64,000 nucleotides of DNA, from assembly GCF_943590815.1 (NCBI RefSeq), contig NZ_CALSBS010000013.1, positions 62,001-126,000 of the forward strand, in the 5' to 3' direction. The notes beneath the pieces were generated by a model. It worked only from the letters and a program-made list of their open reading frames with translations, was not told the DNA's origin and did no database searches. Shown here one piece after another: positions 42,515 to 51,865 of the stretch. Position 1 is the first letter of the stretch. Every line of letters begins with the position of its first letter. A program made the position numbers and the translations under genes. The DNA comes from Pseudocitrobacter vendiensis (GTDB lineage: Bacteria; Pseudomonadota; Gammaproteobacteria; Enterobacterales; Enterobacteriaceae).

Positions 42515-43465
42515 TCAGAGTTGTCTGATAATACCGTTAGACGAAACTGCTTTCGTTGCTCGCTGTTGCTGTTGCATATTTTCACGAGCGGCATCCTGAA
42601 CTTGCAAAGGAACTATTCGCGCCGGATTTGATGTCGAATTTTTACCCGCAATCCAAGTTTGGGGTTTGACATTCACATAGACAAAGCCAGGCAGGTTTAA
42701 AGCGTCATTATCGTCCGTGTATGGTGCAAAGGTGATTCTCATGACGCGGCCTTGCTGAAGTACAGCAAGCGGTTCTGGAGCTACCACAGCCTGTTTATAC
42801 CCTTGTGTACGGTATTGCTGGATCTGGCCAGAGCTGAGCGTAGGGTTTACAGGCTGTCCATTATTAACGGAGTAAAGGTCTTTACTAGCACTGATATCGG
42901 AATTTGGCGCAACGTAGCGCGGTACAGGTGCCGGAGATACAACCTGTGTTGTTTGCTTCATGACATCAGCAGTCGGATGGATAAAAGGGTTACCGGATGC
43001 ACCTGTTGAGCTGTAGCTCGTTGTCATCCTTACATTAGAATTAACTGGAACGCCGCTTATCGGCCGTGGCCCGATTGTTGATGTTGGCGCGCCCATTTTT
43101 AATGTCTCATCGTACATAACGGGGACTTGGCCAGCAGGTTTAATTTGCGTCGTCTTGTATGTCACAGGCTTATTTACCAAGACGGCAGACTTAGGGTATT
43201 GCACAGCGCCAGGCGGCGAAATTTGGGCAGGGTACTGGCTGTCATTGACAGCCGATTTCTCCTTTCCCGAATTAGCTTCTTCCTCCGCAAGGCCGGAAAG
43301 ATCATCACGGTTATTCGTTAGTTCCATAACTTCACGAGGGCCTTTACAAACGACCCCTTTTTCAATTCCCGGACATTCTGATTCTGAGCTGCCGATAGTA
43401 CAACCCGCTAGGTATGAAGATGAACCAACAACCAGAGCGCTGAAAATAACTTTTTTAATGTTCAT
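42515..43465 (-). CDS. trhV: Outer-membrane lipoprotein TrhV (TraV family)
   Basis: A 316-residue protein with lipobox LAGC (signal SSYLAGCTIGSS, Cys22). It then has CPGIEKGVVCKGPREVMELTN, the TraV-type Cys pair and REVYE-like box. A Pro/Ser/Gln-rich linker (residues 75-240) is followed by a beta-rich end (RVMRITFAPYTDD). TraV links the TraB ring to the outer-membrane TraK secretin. Longer than F TraV, as is usual for this group. Confidence 0.88.
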   Translation of the reverse strand: MNIKKVIFSALVVGSSSYLAGCTIGSSESECPGIEKGVVCKGPREVMELTNNRDDLSGLAEEEANSGKEKSAVNDSQYPAQISPPGAVQYPKSAVLVNKPVTYKTTQIKPAGQVPVMYDETLKMGAPTSTIGPRPISGVPVNSNVRMTTSYSSTGASGNPFIHPTADVMKQTTQVVSPAPVPRYVAPNSDISASKDLYSVNNGQPVNPTLSSGQIQQYRTQGYKQAVVAPEPLAVLQQGRVMRITFAPYTDDNDALNLPGFVYVNVKPQTWIAGKNSTSNPARIVPLQVQDAARENMQQQQRATKAVSSNGIIRQL

Positions 43466-43474
43466 TTCATTACC

Positions 43475-44332
43475 TTAATTAGTAGCAAATGGGTTTTTGA
43501 GTAAGGGTTCGACACTTTGTTTTAACCATGAATCAAAATCTTTCGGTATGCCATTACCGGCAAGTCCGTCTTGTCTCACAACTGAAGGTACGCCCTGTAA
43601 TTTATAAATACCTGCCAGCATCAGAGATCCTACCAATGGCTCAGCCGGACATGTTTCTGCCTCTTTTTTTGTCAGGAGCCTTTGTTCTATATCGGTCTTA
43701 TTTCCCATAAGCCAACGCAAGATATCAAGGTCATTCACTTTGCCTTTTTCTTTACTGCACCATAGTTGACGTAATTCTTGCTTTGGCTCACCGGGGGAGG
43801 GGATTAAAATGATGTCAACCCGGTATTTTTCTCTTTCGTCATAGAATTTTTTTATTAAATCTTGGCAACCATCACAATCAAGCGTGATAAAAATAGCGGC
43901 TTGTCTTTTTAGTTTTGGGTTTCCTAAAGGGATCAATGCCACAGTATCAAGAGGAAAGGGGGCGTCGTCTAAATTAATAAAGTAGGATTTTCGTACATCT
44001 TCTACGGATAAGACTGACTTTCTCTGAAGAATGTCCATGACGCTACCACCCGTTATTGTATAACGTCCATCAGTGGTCACAGCCATCAACTGCGAACGTT
44101 CATCCTGGAACAGATAAAGACCTCCAGTCGGGATGTAAATAACATCTTTAGGCTTATAGCTTTGCATTTTCGCCAGTACGCCCTCTAAAGGTTTCGTGGA
44201 CACTCCACCTTCTTTTGCTTTTTCCATTAATGCAGCTGCATCAGTGTTGTTTAATACATTTTCAGCAGCATTTGTAAGGGGTGGACACACTGTGATCATA
44301 GAGACCAGCAGAGATAAAAGTAACTTTTTCAA
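43475..44332 (-). CDS. htdT: DsbC-like thiol-disulfide isomerase HtdT
   Basis: A 285-residue exported protein (signal MKKLLLSLLVSMITVCPPLTNA, cut near residue 22). It has a DsbC-type dimerisation region (GGLYLFQDERSQLMAVTTDGRYTI, given as residues 68-91) and a thioredoxin-like domain with CDGC in FITLDCDGCQDLIKK. It ends with a cis-Pro-type GVPSVVR. Cys-rich TrhN and TrhU are plausible clients. The name htdT is from IncHI as I recall it. A palindrome copy covers codons 2-5 (44317-44327), encoding KKLLL. Confidence 0.82.
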   Translation of the reverse strand: MKKLLLSLLVSMITVCPPLTNAAENVLNNTDAAALMEKAKEGGVSTKPLEGVLAKMQSYKPKDVIYIPTGGLYLFQDERSQLMAVTTDGRYTITGGSVMDILQRKSVLSVEDVRKSYFINLDDAPFPLDTVALIPLGNPKLKRQAAIFITLDCDGCQDLIKKFYDEREKYRVDIILIPSPGEPKQELRQLWCSKEKGKVNDLDILRWLMGNKTDIEQRLLTKKEAETCPAEPLVGSLMLAGIYKLQGVPSVVRQDGLAGNGIPKDFDSWLKQSVEPLLKNPFATN

Positions 44333-44839
44333 TTATCGTATCTCACTTTCTTTTGTTTCGCCTTGTAGAGATTGTACCTCACCAAAACTTCCACCAAGGT
44401 CGATATAAGAGACTATTTGAACATTATCTGGAATTGTTACTGCTAATGATGCATCAATAACCAAATAGCCACGAGAACGGTAAACTTTCATTAATGCTTT
44501 AAAGTAATTTTCAAAGTTGTTTTTAGACTGTACCAAATCCGGCTCAGGATTCTGCTTATTAAATTCTTTCCTTAAAGTTTGCATATCAAGTACTGCAATT
44601 TGGTAGGACGGATTCGACATTGCTTTGACGCTTTCATAAACAAAACTCGCCCCCTTGTATCCATAGATCACGAAAAGCACAGCTAGGCCAGCTAGCATCA
44701 AATACTTGAGGGTTTTCTCGATATCTATTTCCAAAGTTACTTTTTTGGTTGTACGTATACCCCCAACAGGTTTAGCCGCCTCAAGCTTCACGTTTTCAGC
44801 AGAATCACTTTTTGTTCCTGGTTCAATGTTATTTTCCAT
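44333..44839 (-). CDS. TrbI (F-type)-like inner-membrane protein
   Basis: A 168-residue protein with one membrane segment (YLMLAGLAVLFVIYGYKGA, residues 46-64). Its periplasmic half has the pattern AVLDMQTLRKEF, a helical stretch and RGYLVIDASLAVTIPD, which resembles F-type TrbI. TrbI affects pilus retraction and length. It lies directly between trhB and htdT and starts 8 bp after trhB. A palindrome copy lies at 44733. The assignment rests on pattern and position. Confidence 0.65.
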   Translation of the reverse strand: MENNIEPGTKSDSAENVKLEAAKPVGGIRTTKKVTLEIDIEKTLKYLMLAGLAVLFVIYGYKGASFVYESVKAMSNPSYQIAVLDMQTLRKEFNKQNPEPDLVQSKNNFENYFKALMKVYRSRGYLVIDASLAVTIPDNVQIVSYIDLGGSFGEVQSLQGETKESEIR

Positions 44840-44847
44840 AATTAACC

Positions 44848-46206
44848 TCAGCGACTCGTCAGGTTTGTAGGTATTGTTGCGCCTGATTGAACGATAAACG
44901 TAATTGGGCGCCCTGGGCTAACTTCGACTATTGGCCACTGCTGCTCAGCAATTGATGTGTAGTAGTCCACAAGACGGTTTAGACCGCCCTGAGCTGCTCC
45001 GGCTCCGGCCAACGCTCCTAATGCCCCGATGTTCGGCGATTGGTATTCAGCCGTTGAGTTAGGATCGATATTTAACGAAGACACCTTAGATGGGCTCAGA
45101 CTACCAGCCAGTGCTGACAGGCCTCCTGCAAAAGCAGAACCTGCGATCGCATTTCCATTTCTACTTATCAGATTTCCACGAATACCATTTTTCCCGTCAT
45201 TTTCACTAACTGCGTATGCTTCCAGTTTGACGTCGAAAGCTTTTCCTTTCGAGTTCACACAAGATATTGATGTTGCCCGAATGTATGCTCGCTGTGACGC
45301 CAGATCACCCACAGCTGAACCCAACAAATTACAATCCCGCAAATCCATCGTGAAATTGTTTGGCATGATGATGTCTTTTTTAATACGCATAGTGACTGGC
45401 ATGGGTTCAGCTTTAGACGACAGACTCGTTGGGGCTTCCAGACCATTAATTAGCACCCCTGTGATAATTGACGTCGCTGGGAGAAACATTTCGTCTTTAC
45501 GTGCCGCATGCCGAGCTTTACTGTCTACAGGAGCGGTCCCGTCGCCGCGAATAGTTCGTGTCGGGGCTTTGTCACCGCCAGCAACGACCTCACGCCCCTC
45601 TCTTATCCGGCTTTCGGATATCGGCATAACCTGAATGACACCATCAGAACCATTTGTCTTAATTGAACTCTGCGTGATAGTCCGCATTGGGCTATTTCGG
45701 GTCGGTGTGATCGGAGCGTATCCGGAACTAGCCCCATTCACCGCAGCATTTGGATTTAGCTGGTATGGCGTTGCTGGGGCCTGCTCATTGACGTTTTTGC
45801 GTGACCCACCTGCGTCGAGATTACGATTACCGTTTCGTGAGGTCTGCATGTCAGTCAACTGCGTCGAGAGCTGCTGGACTTGTGAAGCAAGGTTGGCAAT
45901 CTGTACTTTGCTTTCTTGCTGGGCCTTTTCAGCTTTATCACGATCTGCCTTTGCCGCATTCTGATCAATGCGGTTCTGCCTGACCATTTCGTTATAAGTC
46001 TTCTGGCTTTCCTCGTTACTCAGCTTAGTCATTTGTGAATCATCAATCAGGAACCCAGTTTGCATATCTTTTTTCTGGGTTTTCTTCTCTTTTTTAACCG
46101 GAGTGGAAAAAATTGATTGACTAATAACGATAATCAATACAATCAACGCAGCACCAATTACTGAGATTCTGACAGTTTTATTTTCCCAGGCATTTTTAAT
46201 GTCCAT
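44848..46206 (-). CDS. trhB: TrhB (TraB family) channel scaffold
   Basis: A 452-residue protein from ATG 46204-46206 with GGAG 7 nt upstream. It has an N-terminal membrane segment (VRISVIGAALIVLIIVISQSI), a coiled coil (residues about 65-115, rich in Lys/Gln/Asp), a Pro/Asn-rich linker and a C-terminal TrbI/TraB-like domain (FLPATSIITGVLINGLEAPTS). It spans the periplasm from inner to outer membrane as part of the transfer channel. It overlaps the upstream gene by 11 bp. Confidence 0.9.
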   Translation of the reverse strand: MDIKNAWENKTVRISVIGAALIVLIIVISQSIFSTPVKKEKKTQKKDMQTGFLIDDSQMTKLSNEESQKTYNEMVRQNRIDQNAAKADRDKAEKAQQESKVQIANLASQVQQLSTQLTDMQTSRNGNRNLDAGGSRKNVNEQAPATPYQLNPNAAVNGASSGYAPITPTRNSPMRTITQSSIKTNGSDGVIQVMPISESRIREGREVVAGGDKAPTRTIRGDGTAPVDSKARHAARKDEMFLPATSIITGVLINGLEAPTSLSSKAEPMPVTMRIKKDIIMPNNFTMDLRDCNLLGSAVGDLASQRAYIRATSISCVNSKGKAFDVKLEAYAVSENDGKNGIRGNLISRNGNAIAGSAFAGGLSALAGSLSPSKVSSLNIDPNSTAEYQSPNIGALGALAGAGAAQGGLNRLVDYYTSIAEQQWPIVEVSPGRPITFIVQSGATIPTNLTSR

Positions 46207-46636
46207 TATTAACTCCACTCTTTGGTTGCTGGAAGCGCTTAACTTTCAAATTTCGTTCGTTTTCTGTCATCTGAGGCACGATATAAGGTTCACCCGCCCT
46301 GGGCCATTTATCTTTAAAATTCAATCCTGAATTATCGGATTCAACAGGGGCAAAATCCTTACCATTATTAAGCGAACCAACTTCTTTAATTTCCTTAACT
46401 CCGCGCCGACTTTCAAACTCGGTTGAGCTTCCAACGAATTTTTGCGCAAGGGTAGGGTCGCTTATAATTATCGTATGTTCTTCAAACGCATCGTCAACTG
46501 TCTCACCCGGTCGGTGGTCATCGGGAACTATATTCACTGTTCCTTTTGGAATGTACTCAGTTTGGTAGTAATAACTGGTACCCAAAAAAACGACTAGTCC
46601 AAATGAGACCCCTGTAAGAAAAGTAGCTTTTCTCAT
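46196..46636 (-). CDS. Small anchored protein between trhK and trhB
   Basis: A 146-residue protein with an N-terminal hydrophobic segment (FLTGVSFGLVVFLGTSYYY) and a mostly polar, charged body with a disordered Pro-containing C-terminus. It overlaps the trhB start by 11 bp and starts 1 bp after the trhK stop, so it belongs to the transfer operon. Probably periplasmic. It may be an accessory of the TrhK/TrhB core. No family recognised. Confidence 0.75.
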   Translation of the reverse strand: MRKATFLTGVSFGLVVFLGTSYYYQTEYIPKGTVNIVPDDHRPGETVDDAFEEHTIIISDPTLAQKFVGSSTEFESRRGVKEIKEVGSLNNGKDFAPVESDNSGLNFKDKWPRAGEPYIVPQMTENERNLKVKRFQQPKSGVNNGH

Positions 46637-46637
46637 T

Positions 46638-47876
46638 TTATCTTTTAATCAGGCTTGGTCGTGTGGTTACACGAGTCTGGCGCTCTTTAAATAATTTATC
46701 CCGCACAATGTAAAGCTCGGTTTCCTCTCCAGGCTGAAGAAATGCTTTATCGAACAAAGCACTTGCAATTACTCCTTCAGTTATACATTGCTGATCAGCG
46801 ACAACTTGTCCGTAAGGCTTGTCATTTTTAACAAGAATGACATCTATCAATTCCCTAGATCCCACAAGTCTTTGCCCTAACTTTGAATACATATTGAAAT
46901 TACACGGAGACTGCTCTGAGCTCGGTATACGTGACAAGCGGTCTTCTTGTAAACTAAAACCAGAAGGAACCTCACCTAGCGCAACCGGAGTCAGTAAATC
47001 AATGATCCGCTGTTTATGGTCATCCTGACGAGGGTCAGATGGTGCCAACTCTTCTGACTGGGATCGTGCCAGCATCTCATCATAATTATGTTTATCCAAA
47101 GATGTCTCACGTTTCGCCTGCATTGTCGGGCTCAAAGAAGTTGTGACCGAAATCATTGCACCAGGAACATCCAGTGGAACCAGTGTCAGGTTATAAGTCG
47201 ATTCAGGCACTGAATCTTCTGAAAGCATTATTCCAATTGGCTTATCCGTGTTTGTTGAAATAAATACATCGCCGCCGTTAACGAAAATACTGGCTTCATC
47301 ACCTGGCGTTGAAGTACTTACAGATGCGTTTTTAAATGAAGTTGAAATTCTGTTTTGCAGACCCCGTGAAACTGGCAGTACAATATTCCCACCCGGTGGG
47401 ACGTTTACTCGCTGCACTTCTTTGTAGCGATTACGAGCCTCTACATATAACTCATCTGCTTTTGAAGGGGCCCCGGTGCTTTGTGCATTTTGTTGAGGCT
47501 CTTTCCCTGCCGGTCTTCCGTAACTATCAAAATTTCCGGATTTAACCTGTTGCTGATAACCGACAAGCGTAGGGTTTTTTGACAATGCGCCAGTTATCTC
47601 ATTGACAGCTGGGGAGGCACTACTTGCAGGTGAAAGACTTGGTAGTTCAGTGGTCGGTTTTGTTGCTTGTGACGTCTCAGGCGCGGGGCCGGTGCCAGAT
47701 TCTTTAATAATCGCATTTTTCACACCATTCTGAAATTCATCTGCCCCGACAGGCATAACAACCGGGTTATTTACTGTCGCCGGTAACTGATAGTCTTCAG
47801 CAAAGACTACATTCGAAGTTGCCAGCAAGATCATTGCTGTAATCGCGTGACAGCGAAAGCCCTTTTTAGAAGTCAT
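46638..47876 (-). CDS. trhK: TrhK (TraK family) secretin-like protein
   Basis: A 412-residue protein with a signal sequence ending near SNVVFA. A Pro/Ser/Thr-rich linker (residues 30-150) is followed by a beta-rich TraK-type domain (NIVLPVSRGLQNRISTSF, then GGDVFISTNTDKPIGIMLSED). TraK forms the outer-membrane ring bound by TraV and TraB. The order trhE-trhK-trhB supports the call. Confidence 0.87.
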   Translation of the reverse strand: MTSKKGFRCHAITAMILLATSNVVFAEDYQLPATVNNPVVMPVGADEFQNGVKNAIIKESGTGPAPETSQATKPTTELPSLSPASSASPAVNEITGALSKNPTLVGYQQQVKSGNFDSYGRPAGKEPQQNAQSTGAPSKADELYVEARNRYKEVQRVNVPPGGNIVLPVSRGLQNRISTSFKNASVSTSTPGDEASIFVNGGDVFISTNTDKPIGIMLSEDSVPESTYNLTLVPLDVPGAMISVTTSLSPTMQAKRETSLDKHNYDEMLARSQSEELAPSDPRQDDHKQRIIDLLTPVALGEVPSGFSLQEDRLSRIPSSEQSPCNFNMYSKLGQRLVGSRELIDVILVKNDKPYGQVVADQQCITEGVIASALFDKAFLQPGEETELYIVRDKLFKERQTRVTTRPSLIKR

Positions 47877-47878
47877 AA

Positions 47879-48661
47879 TTAGTTACCTGTAGACGGCGGG
47901 GGATTATCGAGTGTTGCCAGTTGTTCTTTGCCGTTGATTGTAATTTTCTTAATATTTGGTGTACCAGAATACTGATTTACATAGGCTATGCGTGGTCGTC
48001 CGTTTTTCATACCCAGCACCCATTCAAACGTCCATTTTGATGATTCTGTTTTGTCCGGAACATTAATCAAACGCGTTGATTTCGTTCCCCAGACATAGAC
48101 CATGTCATTTTTGGTGTCATAATACATATCGATCGGTTTAAATGACTGTTCAACACCACGAGCTTGCATAATATTGGTCTGCTGCTGTAATGACTCACGG
48201 GTTTTCGCCTGTAAATCCGGAGAAAGCGCATCCAATATGGTTGTTGTTACAAAGCCTATGTTTGTTGGGTTTATGTTCCCAATTAAAGTACTGAAGAATA
48301 AGGCCCATTGAGTTTTATATGACTCTGAGGCTTTATTTCCCACAACTTTAACTTCTTCCGTCATATTAGGCGGAAGCACAATAGTCACAGGATCGGTAAG
48401 AAATTGATTTTTTACCACTAAAACTGCGATGACTAATATAGCAATTGAATTCACACGTAAGAGTTTTTCGTCACGTTTAATCAATGCACTATAAGTAATT
48501 CCAATTTCAGAAGCTTCAATCTCTTTACTAAAGCGAGCTTTAGAATCCCGAAAGCGTCCTTTTGAGTCTTCGCCTCCATTTTGCGAAGTCTCGTCCTTTT
48601 TATCAAAATCGCCATTACTGGCACTTTTAATGAATGGAATTTTAAGCTTGCTGAGAAGTTT
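47879..48661 (-). CDS. trhE: TrhE (TraE/VirB8-like)
   Basis: A protein of about 260 residues. I place the start at ATG 48659-48661 (MKLLSKLKIPF) because GGAG lies 6 nt upstream; an ATG at 48676 overlapping the trhL stop is an alternative. A membrane segment (LRVNSIAILVIAVLVVKNQFL, shown as residues 66-85) is followed by a VirB8/TraE-like periplasmic domain with FFSTLIGNINPTN and VYVWGTKSTRLI. It is an inner-membrane scaffold of the channel. Confidence 0.88.
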   Translation of the reverse strand, partial: KLLSKLKIPFIKSASNGDFDKKDETSQNGGEDSKGRFRDSKARFSKEIEASEIGITYSALIKRDEKLLRVNSIAILVIAVLVVKNQFLTDPVTIVLPPNMTEEVKVVGNKASESYKTQWALFFSTLIGNINPTNIGFVTTTILDALSPDLQAKTRESLQQQTNIMQARGVEQSFKPIDMYYDTKNDMVYVWGTKSTRLINVPDKTESSKWTFEWVLGMKNGRPRIAYVNQYSGTPNIKKITINGKEQLATLDNPPPSTGN

Positions 48662-48675
48662 CATTCTTAGCTCCA

Positions 48676-48993
48676 TCAAGAATAGAGGTTTCTGATAAAT
48701 GGATCGGTAAAGTAACGACTACTAAACACTGATTTCCCTGGAAACAAGCCGAACCACCACAGTTTGTGTTTGAGTTTTCCTCTAACTCCTTCTTCAGCTG
48801 CTTTTTTATATGCAAACCAAAACACAACCGCAACAACTACAGAAGTTATAAAGAAATCAAAAATATTACCACTCGCGATAGTCACGAATGTTATACCCAA
48901 TTGCTTTGCATCCCAGAATAGAATCAACAAAGGCATATTAATTCTGTAAGGGAAACGATAGGTATGTGGAGGTACCTCGTACTGACTTGTCAT
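48676..48993 (-). CDS. trhL: TrhL (TraL family) pilus assembly protein
   Basis: A 105-residue protein from ATG 48991-48993 with TGGAG 6 nt upstream. The pattern YRFPYRINMPLLILFWDAKQ (20 residues), followed by a hydrophobic FFITSVVVAVVFWFAYKKA, is typical of F TraL. It is an inner-membrane protein needed for pilus tip assembly. It overlaps or abuts trhE. An upstream extension to 49026 lacks a better ribosome site. Confidence 0.87.
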   Translation of the reverse strand: MTSQYEVPPHTYRFPYRINMPLLILFWDAKQLGITFVTIASGNIFDFFITSVVVAVVFWFAYKKAAEEGVRGKLKHKLWWFGLFPGKSVFSSRYFTDPFIRNLYS

Positions 48994-49044
48994 AAAAACT
49001 CCAGAGAGGGGGAATATCCCCCTCATCGTTATTGTTCTAACAAA

Positions 49045-49398
49045 TCACAGCGGGATACCAGCATCCAGGAACGTGCTGATAATTTTTTCACCGTTTGCCA
49101 TAATCAGCATCATTAATGCTGAAACCAGCGCCAAACCAAGGTTAGGTTTTACAACGCCGAAATAAGCTACGGAGAACAACATGCCGCAAGCGATGATTTT
49201 ACCCGGCGCACCAGTTAATGCTTCGCTCATGTAGGCCCAGATATCGCCGAAGGCTCCGTCGTCGGAACCCGCGTACGCTAAACCGCAACTTGCTAAAAAC
49301 AGGAGAATAAACAAAGGCACTTTTGCATGTTTAGACTTCAGAAATGCAAAAGCGTTAGTTTGTTCTCTTTCAACGTTAGTATTCAATGTCAGTTCCAT
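49045..49398 (-). CDS. trhA: TrhA pilin precursor
   Basis: A 117-residue protein from ATG 49396-49398 with ACGGAG 6 nt upstream. A long leader (residues 1-41) ends after the hydrophobic LFILLFLASCGLAYA, with AYA-GSDD a likely cleavage site. The mature part has two hydrophobic helices (IIACGMLFSVAYFGVV and LALVSALMMLIMA), as in F-type pilins that are cyclised or N-acetylated. First gene of the leftward transfer operon, whose promoter must lie in 49399-49690. Confidence 0.88.
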   Translation of the reverse strand: MELTLNTNVEREQTNAFAFLKSKHAKVPLFILLFLASCGLAYAGSDDGAFGDIWAYMSEALTGAPGKIIACGMLFSVAYFGVVKPNLGLALVSALMMLIMANGEKIISTFLDAGIPL

Positions 49399-49697
49399 AA
49401 TTACTCCGTGTTGATTTGAGTTCACGTAAACGCATTTGCATAATACTTTTTATTTTTCTTTCATTTTTCTGTTAACCACCCTTTTTTTCCCTTAATTGCG
49501 CCTGGTGTTTTTTTAGCCTATGAATGTCACATGTGAATACCGTGTGTATATCGGATTGAAGAAGGTGAGGCAGGTTATTTTTTCTTTATAGGGAAGAAGT
49601 TCATCGTCTATCTCTTCACCATTTTTGTGATAACCATCCAGTCCGATATTTGAGAAAGCTCTGTGTAAGGATGTCATTCTAAAAAAGTCACTTTTCC
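49399..49697. other. Upstream region of the trhA operon
   Basis: A gap with no supported gene. It should contain the trhA promoter; T-rich stretches make a -10 hard to assign. A C-centred copy of the dispersed palindrome lies at 49684-49694, at the edge of the iteron array. Confidence 0.4.
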
Positions 49698-50416
49698 CAT
49701 TGATACAAGTGCTTTTCAGCCACATCCTGTGTGTCGCCCCATTCATGCAAATGCTTTTCAAACAATGCGCCTTTTCCAGCCTCATTCATGCAAATGCCTT
49801 TGTAGCAAAGACACATATCCGAAACCCATTCATGCAAATGCTTTTCGACCAAAGGAACCTTTTCCGGGCTCATTCATGCAGTTGCTTTTCGACCAAGGGC
49901 AACTTTTACTATTCCATTCATGTAAATGCTTTTTGGTGAAATTCAGCTATCGAATCCCATTAAGAGAGGTACTTTCAGTCCAAAGGCACCTTTTCAGGTC
50001 GATTCATCCAAATGCTTTCCGGTCAAAGACACCGTTACGGCGCCATTCATGCAAATGCCTGTCAACCAAAAGCACCTTTTACTATCCCATTCATGCAAAT
50101 GCTTTTCGACCAATGCCCCGTTTGCTGCACCATTCATGCAAATGCTTTTCGACCAATGCCACCGTTTGCGGCCCCATTCATGCAAATGCTTTCAGCTAAA
50201 GGCACCTTTTTACTGTCCCATTCATGCAAATGCTTTTCAGCTAAAGGCATCTTCCCGCCTCATTCATGCCAGGGGTTTCCAACGTAGGCACCTTACACAA
50301 ACTCATTCAAGCAAATGCTTTTATACAAAAGGCACTTTTCTGTCGCCATTGAAGCAAGTGCTTTTCACAAAGGTCACTTTTCTCCCCCCATTGAAGCAAA
50401 TGCTTTTCACCACCAC
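49698..50416. repeat. Replication iteron array, 17 units of 42-44 bp
   Basis: The unit CATTCATGCAAATGCTTTTC (20 bp), with variants, starts at 49698, 49740, 49783, 49827, 49871, 49915, 49958, 50001, 50044, 50088, 50131, 50175, 50219, 50261, 50304, 50347 and 50389. The period is 42-44 bp, close to four helical turns. Between units many spacers carry AAAGGCACCTTTT-like words. Long iteron arrays of this kind flank the RepHIA-type initiator and set copy number and incompatibility. No gene fits. Confidence 0.85.
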
Positions 50417-50726
50417 TATGGGATTTTTAAACGATTTGCTTTTATTTTCATGAGGTTATGTTTACTTATGGGACCTCTGTTTTGAACTGGATATTTATCA
50501 AAACGCCTCTGTTCTAATCATGTCCCAGACAATTACAGGCTTTAATTTTCTGTGCAAATCTCAGTGTGACATGAGAAGGACAGGGATTTTTCACGTATAG
50601 CCACTATGCACAAACGTTGATGGGTAGTTTTATCTAAAGGCATCTGGATGAATGACTTCTGATTAAATCATTCAAAATCAATTGCTTAGTATTCGTTATC
50701 TAACTCAGTGAAAATTAGTTAAATAA

Positions 50727-50744
50727 AGCATTCGATCGAATGCT
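50727..50744. repeat. 18-bp palindrome holding inverted iteron cores
   Basis: AGCATTCGATCGAATGCT is a perfect 18-bp palindrome between the iteron array and rep. Its half GAATGC resembles the AAATGC iteron core, so Rep may bind it as two inverted half-sites, as at operators. A GATC is at its centre. Confidence 0.5.
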
Positions 50745-50780
50745 CAAAATTCCCAGGGTGCTTAAGCAAAAGTAAGAAAG

Positions 50781-50833
50781 GAAGCAGGGAAGCAGGGAAG
50801 CAGGGAAGCAGGGAAGCAGGGAAGCAGGGAAGG
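50781..50833. repeat. Octamer microsatellite (GAAGCAGG)6
   Basis: Six direct copies of GAAGCAGG and a partial seventh. It lies about 100 bp downstream of the rep stop. A slippage-prone tract that may vary in number between isolates. Confidence 0.85.
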
Positions 50834-50931
50834 GTATTCATATCAGCAGAGGCGTCCAAAAAAGCATTTGGATGAATGCCCGTACGCCTCATTACATCCA
50901 AAGTTACTTTTCTGCGAACTGAACCAGAGGA

Positions 50932-51807
50932 TCAGCTTTGTTTTGCCAGAGCAAGCTTTGGACTTCTCTTAAAAATCTGGAACTGAATATCTCTACCTTT
51001 CTTAACCTCTTGATATTCAAGGTATCCTATTGATTTTAACTCCAGCATAGCCTTTCTGATGATCTGGTTTTGAGTACGTACTGGAGTCGTCAAAAGAAGC
51101 CGCTCACGCAAACGCTTCATGTTAACGAATAACGTTCCGGCAGGCATTGCCTCAAAATAGATGTACAGGCTCTGTGCAGCTTCTTTTTTGGCGAGAACCG
51201 ACAGTACCTGTAAGCTTAATAGGGTTTTATGATCATACCGGTAAAGCTCCCACATCGAGGGATCACCCACGAGCTCTACTGTGTCCTTCTTAGGGTCAAT
51301 CATAGCTTTCTGCACAAGGTGTGTGACAGTGAAGCGTTCAGTTTTAGAATCACGGAAAGAAATAACAACGGACGCGAGGTTTGCCAGCGCTTCCTGAAAT
51401 CGTGAACGGGTTCGCTTGTTGATATTTGTAGAACTGATACCACACATTTTTGCAAACTCATTGAACGACAATGTTATTTTCTCGGAGGCGAATCCATATT
51501 TACTGAACGCCATAATGCACCCAAGCCAACACTTGAAGTCCGTGGACATCGAAAGCTTAAGGCCAGTGATCCGGATGTCATCGTATCCTTCTGACCGGGC
51601 CAGTTCCATGCTCGACAACTCATCAGAAGCATCAACCTCAAAATTTCTGAATCGCTTCTCTTTAGTTCCCACCGGGGTAAAAACACTTAAGCGCAGTAAA
51701 GCAATGGGTTGGACCGATTTCGAAGAGTTTGGACTCAGTTGATAAGTCCTCCCTGTATCCGTGTTGGTCACATCAAACGGATGTGCTAACTCATTGTTAT
51801 CACTCAT
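50932..51807 (-). CDS. Replication initiator RepHIA-like (Rep_3 superfamily)
   Basis: A 291-residue protein. The opening MSDNNELAHPFDVTNTDTGR and PIALLRLSVFTPVGTKEKRF resemble IncHI RepHIA initiators. Two winged-helix-like regions follow (IKTGL... around residues 75-150 and TPVRTQNQIIRKAMLELKSIG around 245). Rep_3 proteins bind iterons and recruit host DnaA/DnaB. Iterons flank the gene on both sides: 17 at 49698-50416 and a set of ~21 bp at 51866-51960. The start is ATG 51805-51807. I avoid a gene symbol because the plasmid subgroup is unknown. Confidence 0.85.
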   Translation of the reverse strand: MSDNNELAHPFDVTNTDTGRTYQLSPNSSKSVQPIALLRLSVFTPVGTKEKRFRNFEVDASDELSSMELARSEGYDDIRITGLKLSMSTDFKCWLGCIMAFSKYGFASEKITLSFNEFAKMCGISSTNINKRTRSRFQEALANLASVVISFRDSKTERFTVTHLVQKAMIDPKKDTVELVGDPSMWELYRYDHKTLLSLQVLSVLAKKEAAQSLYIYFEAMPAGTLFVNMKRLRERLLLTTPVRTQNQIIRKAMLELKSIGYLEYQEVKKGRDIQFQIFKRSPKLALAKQS

Positions 51808-51865
51808 TTAAACTTACCCACCATGTTTTTCCCTTTCTACATTTAGCTGTGAATAGATTATTCGT

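Noticed and set aside
49426..49697. Transfer origin
   Set aside because: IncHI oriT is expected in the other transfer region near the relaxase. No relaxase gene or typical oriT repeat is seen in this window.
49688..50453. Several open frames in both directions through the iteron array
   Set aside because: They consist of repeat translations (HSCKCF-type) and share the array between three frames. This is iteron DNA, not coding sequence.
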